A DNA stretch of 64,000 nucleotides from the NCBI GenBank assembly GCA_030710605.1, contig CP092871.1, positions 72,755,171 through 72,819,170 on the forward strand. The letters run 5' to 3'. Under the pieces are notes generated by a model. The model made no database searches. It saw nothing but the letters and a program-made list of their open reading frames with translations, and was not told the origin of the DNA. Below are positions 44,769 through 56,803 of the stretch, in pieces. Source of the DNA: Cordylochernes scorpioides. Lineage: Eukaryota > Arthropoda > Arachnida > Pseudoscorpiones > Chernetidae. The first letter of the stretch is position 1; each line of letters begins with the position of its first letter. The translations under genes were made by a program, and so were the position numbers.

Positions 44769-45333
44769 TACCCATATGGTAGGTAAACTGGAAAATTCTT
44801 TCAATGATTTACAGAGAGGTTATTGCATTTGCGCATTTATTAATTCAAAGAGTGTGTTTCTTACCTCAATACCTTTCATTAAATATTGTAAAAGAAATAT
44901 TTAAAAAAAAGACAAATTTATCCCAATATGAAATATCATGTGACAGTTAGGTTCTTGGAATCGAATTGGTTAATCATTTGCTAAAAATATTTTTTTTTTG
45001 TTAGTAATTATTTTACTTCTAGAAACTTAACTATTGAGTTTTAAATTTAGAATCCATTTATGAAACTTTCTTATTGGTGATGTCAACTTAACATACCAAT
45101 TGAATTCAAATAAAATTAAAAATATTTCATTCAAAAAATATATTTAAAAGAGAAACTGATTCGGAAAAAATAGCTTGGAAGTAATATAAATTTAATAAGC
45201 CTTGTTGTGTGTGTGTAATATTCTAATTATGAAGCTGCTAGTTGAAATATCTCCAGTTGATATGTGAATAGAATAGCTCATTGTTTATTAAAAAATTAAT
45301 TAACTCCTCTATCAATCGAAATCTGGCGCCAAG

Positions 45334-45876
45334 ATGTGTCCCCGCTGGTGGCCATTCAAGAAATCTCCCAAAACCAGGCCCCAAGACCAAAAATTTGATT
45401 ATGACAAAATTATGAACAAATTTTTCAAACAGGAGATGGAAATGATCTCATATAAAGACAGAAATGAAGAGCCGCATCATCTTCCAAAAAGGGTTCGTTT
45501 CGGCCGCGAGCTCATTTACAAGGAATTTGACAGCACAGAGATGCCAGAAGAGCTCTCAAAAACGGAATGGAAAAACATGGCGGAGGACGCATTGTTCCTG
45601 AAGGACGTCAAAGAACGATCTATTCCTCACTGCCCCCCATGTACCCCAAGACGATATTTCTTCCAGCCTTCAAAAACCCGGCCACCCTACAGCGTAAAGA
45701 AGCTGTTGAAAGAAGTGGCCGTTCGCCTAGAGAGTCACAAAAAAGATCTCATATGTCAATTGGGGGCCAGAAGAGCTAGAAAGGCCGAGAAGAAGGAACG
45801 CCATGAAGAGCTCTGGCGATCATCAGAAATAGAACTCATGATACTTGAAGCCAGCGAGGAGTCTGATAACAAATAG
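45334..45876 (+). CDS. Hypothetical protein, 180 aa, with RVxF-type PP1-docking motif
   Basis: Not recognised with certainty. Single-exon ORF with normal codon use, unlike the AT-rich surroundings; ATG in context GCCAAGATGT. The protein is highly charged, with no signal peptide or membrane segment. Seen: PKRVRFGREL at 51-60 fits the RVxF docking motif for protein phosphatase 1. W79 and F88 in EWKNMAEDALFLKD lie 23 and 32 residues after the RVxF Phe, a spacing similar to the PP1/actin-binding segment of PPP1R15-type eIF2-alpha phosphatase regulators. The C-terminal ~60 residues are a charged, helix-prone segment. Inference only: a PPP1R15-like PP1 regulator, or an unrelated basic protein. A 52-bp minisatellite starts 150 bp after the stop. 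Its upstream flank is the duplicated sequence that also ends the window, so a paralogue may lie just beyond 64000. Confidence 0.45.
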   Translation: MCPRWWPFKKSPKTRPQDQKFDYDKIMNKFFKQEMEMISYKDRNEEPHHLPKRVRFGRELIYKEFDSTEMPEELSKTEWKNMAEDALFLKDVKERSIPHCPPCTPRRYFFQPSKTRPPYSVKKLLKEVAVRLESHKKDLICQLGARRARKAEKKERHEELWRSSEIELMILEASEESDNK

Positions 45877-46029
45877 TTCCGCGTTGATTAACTGGAACTT
45901 CAATCCCAGATTTTTCAAGTGTATTACATTTGGAAACTTCCCTCTAAATTCCTGGAATTCTTTCATGATTAGATAATACGCATTTTTTAAAAAGGAGGAT
46001 ATGATAATAGAGGCTCTAAAGTCTGCTCG

Positions 46030-48190
46030 GACCACTCTTGAAACGGGGGCTAGTGAACACCAGCAGAGACGAACCTCCACGGACCGCTCTGGACCAGGAG
46101 GCTAGTGAACCCCAGCAGAGGCGAACCTCCACGGACCGCTCTGGACCAGGGGGCTAGTGAACCCCAGCAGAGGCGAACCTCCACGGACCGCTCTGGACCA
46201 GGGGGCTAGTGAACCCCAGCAGAGACGAACCTCCACGGACCGCTCTGGACCAGGGGGCTAGTGAACCCCATCAGAGGCGAACCTCCACGGACCGCTCTGG
46301 ACCAGGGGGCTAGTGAACCCCAGCAGAGGCGAACCTCCACGGACCGCTCTGGACCAGGGGGCTAGTGAACCCCAGCAGAGACGAACCTCCACGGACCGCT
46401 CTGGACCAGGGGGCTAGTGAACCCCAGCAGAGGCGAACCTCCACGGACCGCTCTGGACCAGGGGGCTAGTGAACCCCAGCAGAGGCGAACCTCCACGGAC
46501 CGCTCTGGGCCAGGGGGCTAGTGAACCCCAGCAGAGGCGAACCTCCACGGACCGCTCTGGACCAGGGGGCTAGTGAACCCCAGCAGAGGCGAACCTCCAC
46601 GGACCGCTCTGGACCAGGGGGCTAGTGAACCCCAGCAGAGGCGAACCTCCACGGACCGCTCTGGACCAGGGGGCTAGTGAACCCCAGCAGAGGCGAACCT
46701 CCACGGACCGCTCTGGACCAGGGGGCTAGTGAACCCCAGCAGAGGCGAACCTCCACGGACCGCTCTGGACCAGGGGGCTAGTGAACCCCAGCAGAGGCGA
46801 ACCTCCACGGACCGCTCTGGACCAGGGGGCTAGTGAACCCCAGCAGAGACGAACCTCCACGGACCGCTCTGGGCCAGGGGGCTAGTGAACCCCAGCAGAG
46901 ACGAACCTCCACGGACCGCTCTGGGCCAGGGGGCTAGTGAACCCCAGCAGAGACGAACCTCCACGGACCGCTCTGGACCAGGGGGCTAGTGAACCCCAGC
47001 AGAGACGAACCTCCACGGACCGCTCTGGGCCAGGGGGCTAGTGAACTCCAGCAGAGACGAACCTCCACGGACCGCTCTGGACCAGGGGGCTAGTGAACCC
47101 CAGCAGAGACGAACCTCCACGGACCGCTCTGGACCAGGGGGCTAGTGAACCCCAGCAGAGGCGCACCTCCACGGACCGCTCTGGGCCAGGGGGCTAGTGA
47201 ACCCCAGCAGAGGCGAACCTCCACGGACCGCTCTGGACCAGGGGGCTAGTGAACCCCAGCAGAGGCGAACCTCCACGGACCGCTCTGGACCAGGGGGCTA
47301 GTGAACCCCAGCAGAGGCGAACCTCCACGGACCGCTCTGGACCAGGGGGCTAGTGAACCCCAGCAGAGACGAACCTCCACGGACCGCTCTGGACCAGGGG
47401 GCTAGTGAACCGCAGCAGAGACGAACCTCCACGGACCGCTCTGGACCAGGGGGCTAGTGAACCCCAGCAGAGGCGAACCTCCACGGACCGCTCTGGACCA
47501 GGGGGCTAGTGAACCCCAGCAGAGGCGAACCTCCACGGACCGCTCTGGACCAGGGGGCTAGTGAACCCCAGCAGAGGCGAACCTCCACGGACCGCTCTGG
47601 ACCAGGGGGCTAGTGAACCCCAGCAGAGGCGAACCTCCACGGACCGCTCTGGACCAGGGGGCTAGTGAACCCCAGCAGAGGCGAACCTCCACGGACCGCT
47701 CTGGACCAGGGGGCTAGTGAACCCCAGCAAAGGCGAACCTCCACGGACCGCTCTGGACCAGGGGGCTAGTGAACCCCAGCAGAGACGAACCTCCACGGAC
47801 CGCTCTGGGCCAGGGGGCTAGTGAACCCCAGCAGAGACGAACCTCCACGGACCGCTCTGGACCAGGGGGCTAGTGAACCCCAGCAGAGACGAACCTCCAC
47901 GGACCGCTCTGGACCAGGGGGCTAGTGAACCCCAGCAGAGGCGAACCTCCACGGACCGATCTGGACCAGGGGCTAGTGAACCCCAGCAGAGACGAACCTC
48001 CACGGACCGCTCTGGGCCAGGGGGCTAGTGAACCCCAGCAGAGACGAACCTCCACGGACCGCTCTGGACCAGGGGGCTAGTGAACCCCAGCAGAGACGAA
48101 CCTCCACGGACCGCTCTGGACCAGGGGGCTAGTGAACCCCAGCAGAGACGAACCTCCACGGACCGCTCTGGACCAGGGGGCTAGCGAACC
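46030..48190. repeat. 52-bp minisatellite, about 41 units
   Basis: The unit is GGACCGCTCTGGACCAGGGG + GCTAGTGAACCCCAGCAGAG + GCGAACCTCCAC (period 52, e.g. 46050, 46102, 46154). Units are almost uniform, with recurrent G/A variants (GAGGCGAA/GAGACGAA, GGACC/GGGCC). Outermost units are diverged on both sides (46010-46080; 48180-48350), the pattern of an array homogenised from the centre. GC-rich against an AT-rich background. The period is not a multiple of 3, so it is not a coding repeat as it stands. Confidence 0.95.
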
Positions 48191-48235
48191 CCACCAGGGA
48201 AGAAGATCCAGAGTCTGCTCTGAGAACGGAAGCTA

Positions 48236-48485
48236 GCGAATCATAGCAAAGAGGAATTTACAGAAACTGGCCTGGGACTTGAATCTGAAGGAATACCTGA
48301 AGAGGAAACTCTGCAGACTAGCCTGAGACTGAAGGATGGCAGAGCACCAGCTGAAGAAACCCCGGTGAAGTTCAAAGCCATCACCAAACCTTTACTGATG
48401 GATCCAAAGATGAGCTGCATGGGAACAAATATTATCTTTATATCTCCTTATTTCCTTCAAAATCCAAACTTTTTCAAAATTAAGT
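48236..48485 (+). other. Possible coding remnant after the minisatellite
   Basis: One frame (about 48251-48484) reads EEFTETGLGLESEGIPEEET then LRLKDGRAPAEETPVKF and stops at TAA, without a start. Composition is coding-like (GC about 45 %). It may be the 3' part of the 45334 gene or a diverged edge of the repeat. Confidence 0.25.
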
Positions 48486-48489
48486 AAAC

Positions 48490-49195
48490 CTTGAGCATGG
48501 AAATGTATAATTTGATTAAGAAAATAAATGAGAAAAATAACTTGTTTTATAATTATTTTTAAATGTTAATTTATCTATTAAACAATAGTAATCTTAAAAA
48601 TAATCTATTAAACAATACAATGCTATATTAGGTCATATTGATAATAAATATAATATAAAATTGATTGAATGCCGCTAGTTTGCGGCGACGGTCAATAGAT
48701 TGCTTCTAAGTTTAAAGTTTATTTTTACGGAAGAGGCGAGTCCCCCCACCTTCTTTAAATATTCATTGTTTCGATGCATAATTAAAGGTGTAAGTACCTA
48801 TTTTTGGTACATATCTCTATATTCAATACATATATTGGATCTCAATTGAAATTTATTTTACGAAGATTTTTCAAGGGCAATTCGCCTCTCTTCATCGAGG
48901 TTTTCTATGATTTAAACTAAATCACGTGGGTCGGTGTAAGCCACTCTCGCTATACAAGACTAAAGTAAGATCTGGGGAAAATGTTGGTGTACATCAAATA
49001 CTTTTACAATTATTATATATGTTATAATAAAATTATAATTATATGAATAAAATAATTGTGATTATACATCAATAAAATAGGAAAATATCACATTTGTTAA
49101 TGTGAGACTTCTGTTGAAGGGCTGATAAGTCCCAAAGGTTGAAAATAAAATGTTATACAGGAAACTTAGCGTTGGAAGCATTATTTATTTTTTCT
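48490..49195. other. AT-rich region, no gene seen
   Basis: Two short TTCAAGGGCAATTCGCC / GTTGAAGGGCTGATAAG motifs (about 48870 and 49110) resemble Penelope tails. Nothing certain. Confidence 0.35.
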
Positions 49196-49198
49196 ATA

Positions 49199-49788
49199 CT
49201 AGACGAATGACCCGGCTTCGCCCGAGAATTCACCCGAGTGCAATTTCCTTCAATATGAAAGTACATCAATAATAAATAGTGGAAGTGCGATGGAATAATA
49301 GTAATAGTGTTTAGTTATTTAATTTAATTATTTTTTGTAATCCATTTAATTGTTTCATAAACAATATAGTTTAATAGATGGCTACTTTTCCACCCAATCC
49401 CCAGGTACCCGCCCCAGCGCATTAACCCTTGAAATTGCCTTAGTCGAATGAGTGACTGCGATGTCCATCTTCTCAGTAAGAATGAAAAATATAGGTTTAT
49501 AAAAAATTAATCCAAAATACTGGCATATAAATATTTTTCTGTAAAAAATAAAGGAGCACATGGAAATTAGAAATGCAGAACGCTCATTGGCCACTTAATT
49601 GGCCTAGTGATTTACTTCGCCTCGTATTTACCTCGCGTAAAAAAATTCTTCGAATGAAAAAAATAAATAGCCAAAAATACTAATTAAAATGTAGCCGAAA
49701 TTTTTCCTGCAAAATTTGGTACCAATTGGTTCAGTAGTTTTTGAGTTTATCGCGAAACATACAACAGACATTTATATATAAGAAGAAA
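49199..49788 (-). mobile_element. Non-autonomous Helitron-like element
   Basis: The minus-strand 3' end GTCATTCGTCTAG is followed by T, after a weaker hairpin (GGGCGAAGCC). The 5' end is near TTCTTATATATAAATGTC. The 5' interior ACTCAAAAACTACTGAACCA is a pattern I associate with arthropod Helitrons. No coding. Confidence 0.55.
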
Positions 49789-50083
49789 TAATAATCAGTG
49801 ATGGTATTATGATTTAAATGAAAATATAATATATTATGGAGTGAATATATCAGCCAAAATAATTAACAAAAAGACTTTCAACTATACATTAAGCATAGAT
49901 TATTGGCATGTTGTTATTCATCGCAGCATGGAATGTGGGAAATATTTTTCTCATTAGGAATAATCGCTCGCCTAAATAGTTACAAATATTTTATATAAGT
50001 AATGCGATACTGAAATATATATAATTATTATTTAGCTTGTCTGTGTTTTGTGAATTGTTTTAGGGGAGAGCAACGATCGGAAG

Positions 50084-52395
50084 TTGTACCTTTCAGCATG
50101 TATATCGGGATTCAGACAATAACTCTGTAAGATATTACAGTGACTTTTATTGAAGACACACGAGATAACCAATATACACTCATGGACGAAACTTAAGCAA
50201 GTTGTACCTTTTAGCATTTATATCAGGATTCAGACAATAACTCTGAAAGATATTACTGCGACCTTTATTGAACACACGAATTAACCAATATACACTCATG
50301 GACAAAACTTAAGCAGGTTGTACCTTTTAGCATTTATATCGGGATTCAGATAATAACTCTGAAATAAATTACCATCACCTTTATTGAAGACACACGAGAT
50401 AACCAATATACACTCATGGACAAAACTTAAGAAAGGTGTACCTTTTAGCATATATATCAGTATTCAGAAAATAACTCTGAAATATATCACAGTGATCTTT
50501 ATTGGAAATACACGAGATAACCAATATGCTCTCATGGACAAAACTTAAGAAAGTTGTACCTTTCAGCATGTATATCGGTATTCAGATAATAACTCTGAAA
50601 GATATCACAGTGACCTTTATTGAGGACTCACGAGATAACCAATATACACTCATGGACGAAACTTAAGGAAGTTGTACCTTTTAGCATTTATATCAACACA
50701 ACAACAACAACAACAATAGCCTTTATTGGGCACACGTGCCATACAGGATTCTCTCTGTAGGACAAAATAAATAAATAACAGATTAGTATCGTAGTTATAT
50801 ACAAATATTGGGTATTGACCTCGACCAATTATCGAGTTGGATCCGGTATCTGTGCTAAATATTTTGATTGAGCTGATTTCCAGTATTTATAAAAAGCGAA
50901 TGCAAAGGGTCTGGATTTTACGACTTTTGCCATTAAAACATAAGGCGAATTGCTATTATAGCCGGTCTCTTGACGAAGAATTTCTATTTCTTCTTCCATT
51001 GCCGTACAGTAGAACATGTAGTGTGGAAAATCGAGACTAAATTCACCGTTGCATAAGGTGCATTTTATGGTCTTAGTTTTCAATAGTGAAACATGATTAA
51101 TTCTCTGTACTACAAAAAGGATTCGTACTTGTACAATGATTCTCTTTAAGGTTAGGGGGATATTGTCATTCAGATAGCATTCCATTGTAGGTGATGAATG
51201 AAAGTATTTATAGTGAGAGTAGAGTACTGATTTTCTTATTCTTACATAATCGAGCTGCAAGGACTGATCGGTTGCCGTTCTAATAATTAGGGGGATGTAT
51301 CTTTGTAGAATATTGAAGTCTGTACATCCAACAAGCCATGAGAAGCCGGTGTTATTAAGTAGCTCTGTTATACTTTTTACCAGTCCGATATTCTGTTTTG
51401 AAGAAATTGAAATGTCCCACAAATGTGCCAAACATATTGAAGGTAGCCTGCTGCCGTCCATTTTCAGAATTCTAGTCCAGAATTTTAAAGTTAGTTTTTT
51501 CACTGTGATATCAAGAGAGTTTCTTCCTGTTTCAGCCCTCAAAATATAGCCCGGAGTATAGCTTGGAAGGCACAGAAAACGTCTGAGGAAGGTGTCCTGG
51601 ATTCTTTCAAAGATTAAGGCTTGATCATGTGCCCAGATTGGAGCCGCCTAGGCATTTATATCGAGATTCAGACAATAACTCTGAAATAAATTACTATCAC
51701 CTTTATTGAGGACACACGAGATAACCAATATGCACTCTCATGGACAAAACTTAAGGAAGTTGTACCTTTCAGCATGTATATTCGGGATTCATACGATAAC
51801 TCTAAAATATATTACAGCGACCTTTATTTAAGACACACGAGATAATCAATATATAATCATGGACAAAACCTAAACAAGGTGTACCTTTTAGCATGTATAT
51901 TGGGGATTCAGACAATAACTCTGAAGGATATTGCAGTGCCCTTTATTGAAGACACACGAGATAACCAATATACACTCATGGACAAAACTTAAGGAAGTTG
52001 TTCCTTTCAGCCTTTATATCGGGATTCAGACAATAACTCTGAAATAAATTACAATTACCTTTATTGAAGACACACGAGATAACCAATATACACTCATGGA
52101 CAAAAATTAAGGAAGTTGTCCCTTTTAGCATGTATATTCGGGATTCAGACAATAACTCTGAAAGGTATTGCAGTGACCTTTATTGAAGACACACGAGATA
52201 ACCAATATACACTCATGGACAAAACTTAAGGAAGTTGTACCTTTCAGCATGTATATTCGGGATTCAGACAATAACTCTGAAAGGTATTACAGCGACCTTT
52301 ATTGAAGTGACAAGAGATAACAAATATACACTAATGGACGAAACTTAAGCAAGTTGTACCTTTTAGCATGTATATCGGGATTGAGACAATAACTC
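50084..52395. repeat. 118-bp satellite array B, split by a LINE
   Basis: Satellite units at 50084-50694 and 51652-52395, the same family as 40327-41107 but more varied. The unit phase continues across the LINE insertion at 50695-51651. The array runs into the duplicated LINE tail at 52396, just as in block A. Confidence 0.92.
50695..51651 (-). mobile_element. LINE 3' fragment inserted in satellite (237-aa ORF)
   Basis: 11-bp TSD GCATTTATATC (50684-50694 and 51652-51662) within a satellite unit. The minus-strand ORF 50829-51542 (237 aa, no stops) is the C-terminal part of a LINE ORF2: KLTLKFWTRILKMDGSRLPS, ITELLNNTGFSWLVGC, and the Cys/His motif CTLCNGEFSLDFPHYMFYC. The first Met is internal; the element is 5'-truncated. 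The 3' end is GCCCAATAAAGGCTATTG followed by (TTG)n. The intact frame suggests youth. Confidence 0.88.
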
Positions 52396-53150
52396 TGAAA
52401 GACACACACACAAAGCCTTTATTAGGGACTTGCCCCATACAGATTCTCCCAATTGGGTAAGGTAATAATCATCTTGTGTTATTTACATAGGTAGTAAGAT
52501 AGAAATTGAACTGGCTGTACTCTTAGTCTCAAAGTCATTCAATTGTTGACTGGTCCTTACACAATGATGATCTAAAACATTTATAGTAAGCTATTGCTTT
52601 AGATTTGTTTGCTGATATTTTTGAAAGCAATACGTAGGGTGAAGTGTTGGTGCATTTAATTTGTTGATATAGGGCCTTCCTTTCTTCAGCAAGGGCTGTA
52701 CAATTAAGCAGGTAATGGGGGAGTTCTTCAGTAATTTCCTTGTCACAGAGTCTACCTATTAGGGTTTTGGCCTCAAACGTCAGAACGTGTTTTTTTTTTT
52801 TTTGAAGACTGTAAATATTATTCTCGATTGAACTATACATCGTTTGACTGGTAAAGGGAAATCATCGGTTAGGTAGAATTCTGTTTCTATTGACGTATGG
52901 ACATTTTTATAATGTGGATAAAGTTTTGAATTTCTTATTCTTGATTAGTCTTTTTGTATCGATTGATCTGACATTGTCCTAATAATCAAAGGAATATAAC
53001 CTTGCACTAAATTGTGATCAGAGAATCCGATTAGCCATGAGAAACCGGTGTTATTTAATGTATTTGTTAAACACTTTGTAAATCCAATAATGCCAATATT
53101 TAAATCATTTGGTCAAAGTGAATCGTAGTAATCTAACTCTTTGTAAGTAA
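52396..53150 (-). pseudogene. LINE 3'-end fragment in duplication block B
   Basis: ORF 52535-52840 (101 aa) covers the end of ORF2 (CDKEITEELPHYLLNC, a partial Cys/His motif). Upstream minus sequence adds IGFTKCLTNTLNNTGFSWL and RIRNSKLYPHYKN with stops between. The 3' end is AATAAAGGC plus (TGTG)n. Same LINE group as 50695-51651 and 43063-43898 but a third subfamily. Confidence 0.75.
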
Positions 53151-55728
53151 AATTCTAACTGGATAACCAATAAATGAATTACATTAAATAGTTGAGAAAA
53201 AAATAAAATATAATTCTTTTATTAACTTTAACTACGAGCTTTCGCTCTACAACAGGCAGAATGTGAGAGCAAACGTGGGAGGGAGCTATCTATGTTATTC
53301 ACTATAATAACAATTATGGAACAGTTCCATGATATATATATAAGGTATGTCCAATAAGTTCCCGGACTGGGTCTATAAAAAAAGGCAAGATATTAAAAAA
53401 AAAATTAAAACTTTTCAAAGTAATCCCCCTTTGCTTCAACGCACCAGCGCCATCGTTTCTCCCAATTGTCGAAACAGTTTTTATAGGCCTCTTTTAGAAT
53501 GCTCTTCAAGGCCATCAGCGATTTTTCTATTTTGTCATCCCTGGTGTCAAAATGTCTTCTTTTTAGAACTGCTTTAAGTTTGGGGAACAGGAAAAAGTCA
53601 TTTGGTGCGATGTCTGGGGAATAGGGTGATTGAGGAAAGATTTGTGTCCTGTTTTTCGCCAAAAACCTGTCACCAGGTGCGTTGTGTGAGGGCAGGCATT
53701 GTCATGGGGTAGGATCCAGTCACCATTAGTCCATTTTTCTGGCCTTTTTTTCAAATCGCTTCCCTTAGACAGCGAAGAATGCCCAAATACATTTCCTTAA
53801 TAACTGTTTGGCCTGCAAGAAGATACTCGTGATGAACAATGTCCTTGTTATCCTAAAAAGCGACCAGCAACACCTTGTTTCTGGATTTCAATATCCTGGA
53901 TTTTTTTGGGTCTAGGCTCACCCTGACCTCTCCACTCGGCAGATTGACGTTTGGCTTCAGGGTCATAGCCATAGACCCATGTTTCGTCGCCTGTGATTAT
54001 CTTGTCTTTCCATTCCGGATCCGTTCTTGTCATTTCCAACATGTCCTCACAGGTTGCAAGCCGACACAGTTTTTGCTCATTAGTGAGGAATCTTGGGATG
54101 ACTTTTGCAGGAGTCTTTTTGAGCTTCAAATCTTCGGTTACGATCCTTCCAATCGTTGTTTTAGAGAGGCCTGTGTCTTGCTATAGCTCCAGCAAAGTGG
54201 TTCGAGGATTTTCTTTTATCAAATCGGTGATTTTTTGAACATTTTCATCAGTCCTTTGAAATTTTGGGCGTCCTTGACGAGGATCATCTTCAATGGAAAT
54301 TCTGCCAGCTTTAAATCTAGAATGCCATTCAAAAACAGTTGTTCTCTTTGGGGCGTCATTGGGGAATGCTTTATTAACAACAAAAAAAAAACAACAAAAA
54401 GCCTTTATTTAGGGTAACTGACCCTTTACAGGATTCACCAGAGGTATGCATAAGAACAAAGAAGTGAGACAAAGGAAACAACGATATAGACAGAAGAAAA
54501 AGAAAAAAAAAAGAGAAGAAAAAAATAACAAGAAAGAGAAATAGGGAAGCAAGAAAAACAACACAAAAAGAGTAGCAGTAAGAAAGTGAGGAGTGAGTGT
54601 CACTTGGCCTTCTTCTGAGATATGGACTTGTGGAAACCATAAAACGCCGTAGAAATATACTTATTCTGGGTCATATTGTCAATTATTGATGGAAGTGAAG
54701 CACAGAGTTGCCCAGTTTTGAGCATAAGGGTTCTTCTTTCTTCTTTCAGAGCAGAGCAATCAAAAATATAGTGAGTGATTTCATTTTTTAGTTTTGAATT
54801 ACAGAAGGTACAAATCGGGTCCCTACCGCAGAGCATCTTGGTGTGGTTTTCTCTAAAAAAACTTGAAAGTATTCTAACTTGTGCGAGTAGTCTTACAACC
54901 GGGAAAGGAAAATCCCCTAAAAGGTATCCCTCCGTCATGAAATATATGTGAATGTCTTCGTAGTGAGAGTATAGCTTAGATTTATATATTATTGTAAGGT
55001 CGTTTTGTATAGATTGGTCTATTCATGATGAAATTGTGAAAAAGTATTATAATTACAATTATATTCTCACAATGAGTATCTTTTTTATTTAAAAAATGCT
55101 AGCTTTCAAGCGTTATTCGCTCTTCAACGGGCTTACAAAAATATCGACTTAATCCCACTAGAAATATTTACAAAAACAAAAACAAACGAACGCGCGCCGC
55201 GTGGATATTTATAACTGAAAATTTTGAATTGGTTTGTAATTGAACTATTTTATATATTTTATGGAATACTAGACGAATGACCCGGGCAACGCCCGGGTTT
55301 TACCCGATTAAATGTTTTTATTCAAATACTATTCGTTACAATTATAAATTGGCACCGTGGACGTCACTTTTGTGAAACGTCCCGCTCCAAACTTTACAGT
55401 TAGATTAGTTACGATATACACATGTGTAAATCTTCAAATCGAGCGAGCGTCTATAAATATCTCGATTTAGATCAAGTATTCTAATTATTAAGCGAACTAT
55501 TATTAATAAAATTTTGAGAAGATATCGATTTTAAACGTATTTATAACCTTGATAGAGGGCGCTGTTCGTGAGCTAAGTAGAATAGTTTGAATATATAGTT
55601 TTAATATTTAATTTATATATAATTTAAAATAGCCTATCGTTTTCCTCGTATTTGTTTACCTATATATGGAAATTTTGGTACTGTAAAAAAAAACTTTGCT
55701 TCAATAATATTTAAAAAAAAAAAAAGCA

Positions 55729-55803
55729 CCCAGGCTAAGTTTCGAACCAAGGTTGTGGAAATACGAAGCCATACACCTAACCATTAAGCCACGCTTGGCA
55801 TCA
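55729..55803 (-). pseudogene. tRNA-like module in Helitron
   Basis: The minus strand has an A-box-like TGGCTTAATGGTTAGG and a B-box-like GGTTCGAAAC, with a tRNA-like spacing. The stems are imperfect. Confidence 0.55.
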
Positions 55804-56727
55804 TAAATATTCGCATGTAAAGCTATTTCAGGCCTTACATATTTCTAACGACCTTTTTGAAATAGGTTTTTGAAACATGGAAATTATAATACCTCAAATA
55901 AATAGAAATATAGTGAACACAAATAAAACATACCAAATATTTCGAATTAGAGCAGTTATTTTAAACGGCGAATTAGATCAGTTATATCTAAAAATGAAAA
56001 TATATAAATAAATAAAACATACCAAATATTTCAAGAGCAGTTATTTTAAACGTCGAATTAGATCAGTTATATCTAAAAATTAAAATATATAAATAAATAA
56101 AACCTACCAAATATTTCAAATTAGAGCAGTTATTATATAAATATTTATATTATATGTGTTATTAAGCGAACTATATTAGTAATTTAAACGGCGAATTAGA
56201 TCAGTTATATCTAAAATTGAAAATATATAAATAAATAAAACCTACCAAATATTTCAAATTAGAGCAGTTATTATATAAATATTAATATTATATGTGTTAT
56301 TAAGCGAACTATTATTAATAAAATATTGAGAAGATTTAGATTTTAAACGTATTTATAACCTTTTAGTATTGATAGAGGGCGCTGCTCGTGAGCTAAGTTG
56401 AATAATTTGAATATATAGTTTTAATAATTGATTTATATATTTTTTAAAATAGCCTATCGTCACCCCCGTTATTTTTTACCTATGTATGGAAATTTTGGTT
56501 TGAATTAGTGAACTACTGCGAATTTGTATACCGGACATACCAACAGACCAACAAACAAACATACAAACATTCATTTTTATATATATTTTTTTATATATTT
56601 TTTTTATATATATATTTTTTTAAATATTTTTATATATATTTTTATATATATAAAACGTACATTTTAAATAAAATAATATTTTTAATAATTTGCTACAATA
56701 ATATAAAAGAAATGAAAAAAAAAAAAA

Positions 56728-56803
56728 AACACCCACGCTGAGCCTCGAACCTAGGTTGCGGGGTACGAAGCTGTGTACCTAACCTATAGGCTAAGCTTGA
56801 CGT
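56728..56803 (-). pseudogene. tRNA-like module in Helitron
   Basis: The minus strand has TTAGCCTATAGGTTAGG and GGTTCGAGGCT in tRNA spacing. It is related to the module at 55729-55803, with an oligo-T run after it on the minus strand. Confidence 0.55.

Larger units (their letters stand above)
41108..45333. repeat. Segmental duplication, block A
   Basis: Collinear with 52396-64000 once later insertions are removed: LINE tail, mariner with nested LINE, and the 44183-45333 flank. The resemblance is very high by eye. Block A alone has the Helitron at 44410-44768 and a ~42-bp deletion in the nested LINE near 43523. Confidence 0.9.

Noticed and set aside
46030-48190. A CRISPR-like or hammerhead-bearing array (CTAGTGA, GCGAACC words)
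   Set aside because: Units are uniform without spacers, and the words do not meet the hammerhead core (CTAGTGA is not CTGATGA; GAAC not GAAA).
56508-56741. 77-aa ORF rich in Phe, Tyr and Lys
   Set aside because: Translation of (TATATTTTT)n-type simple sequence within a Helitron.
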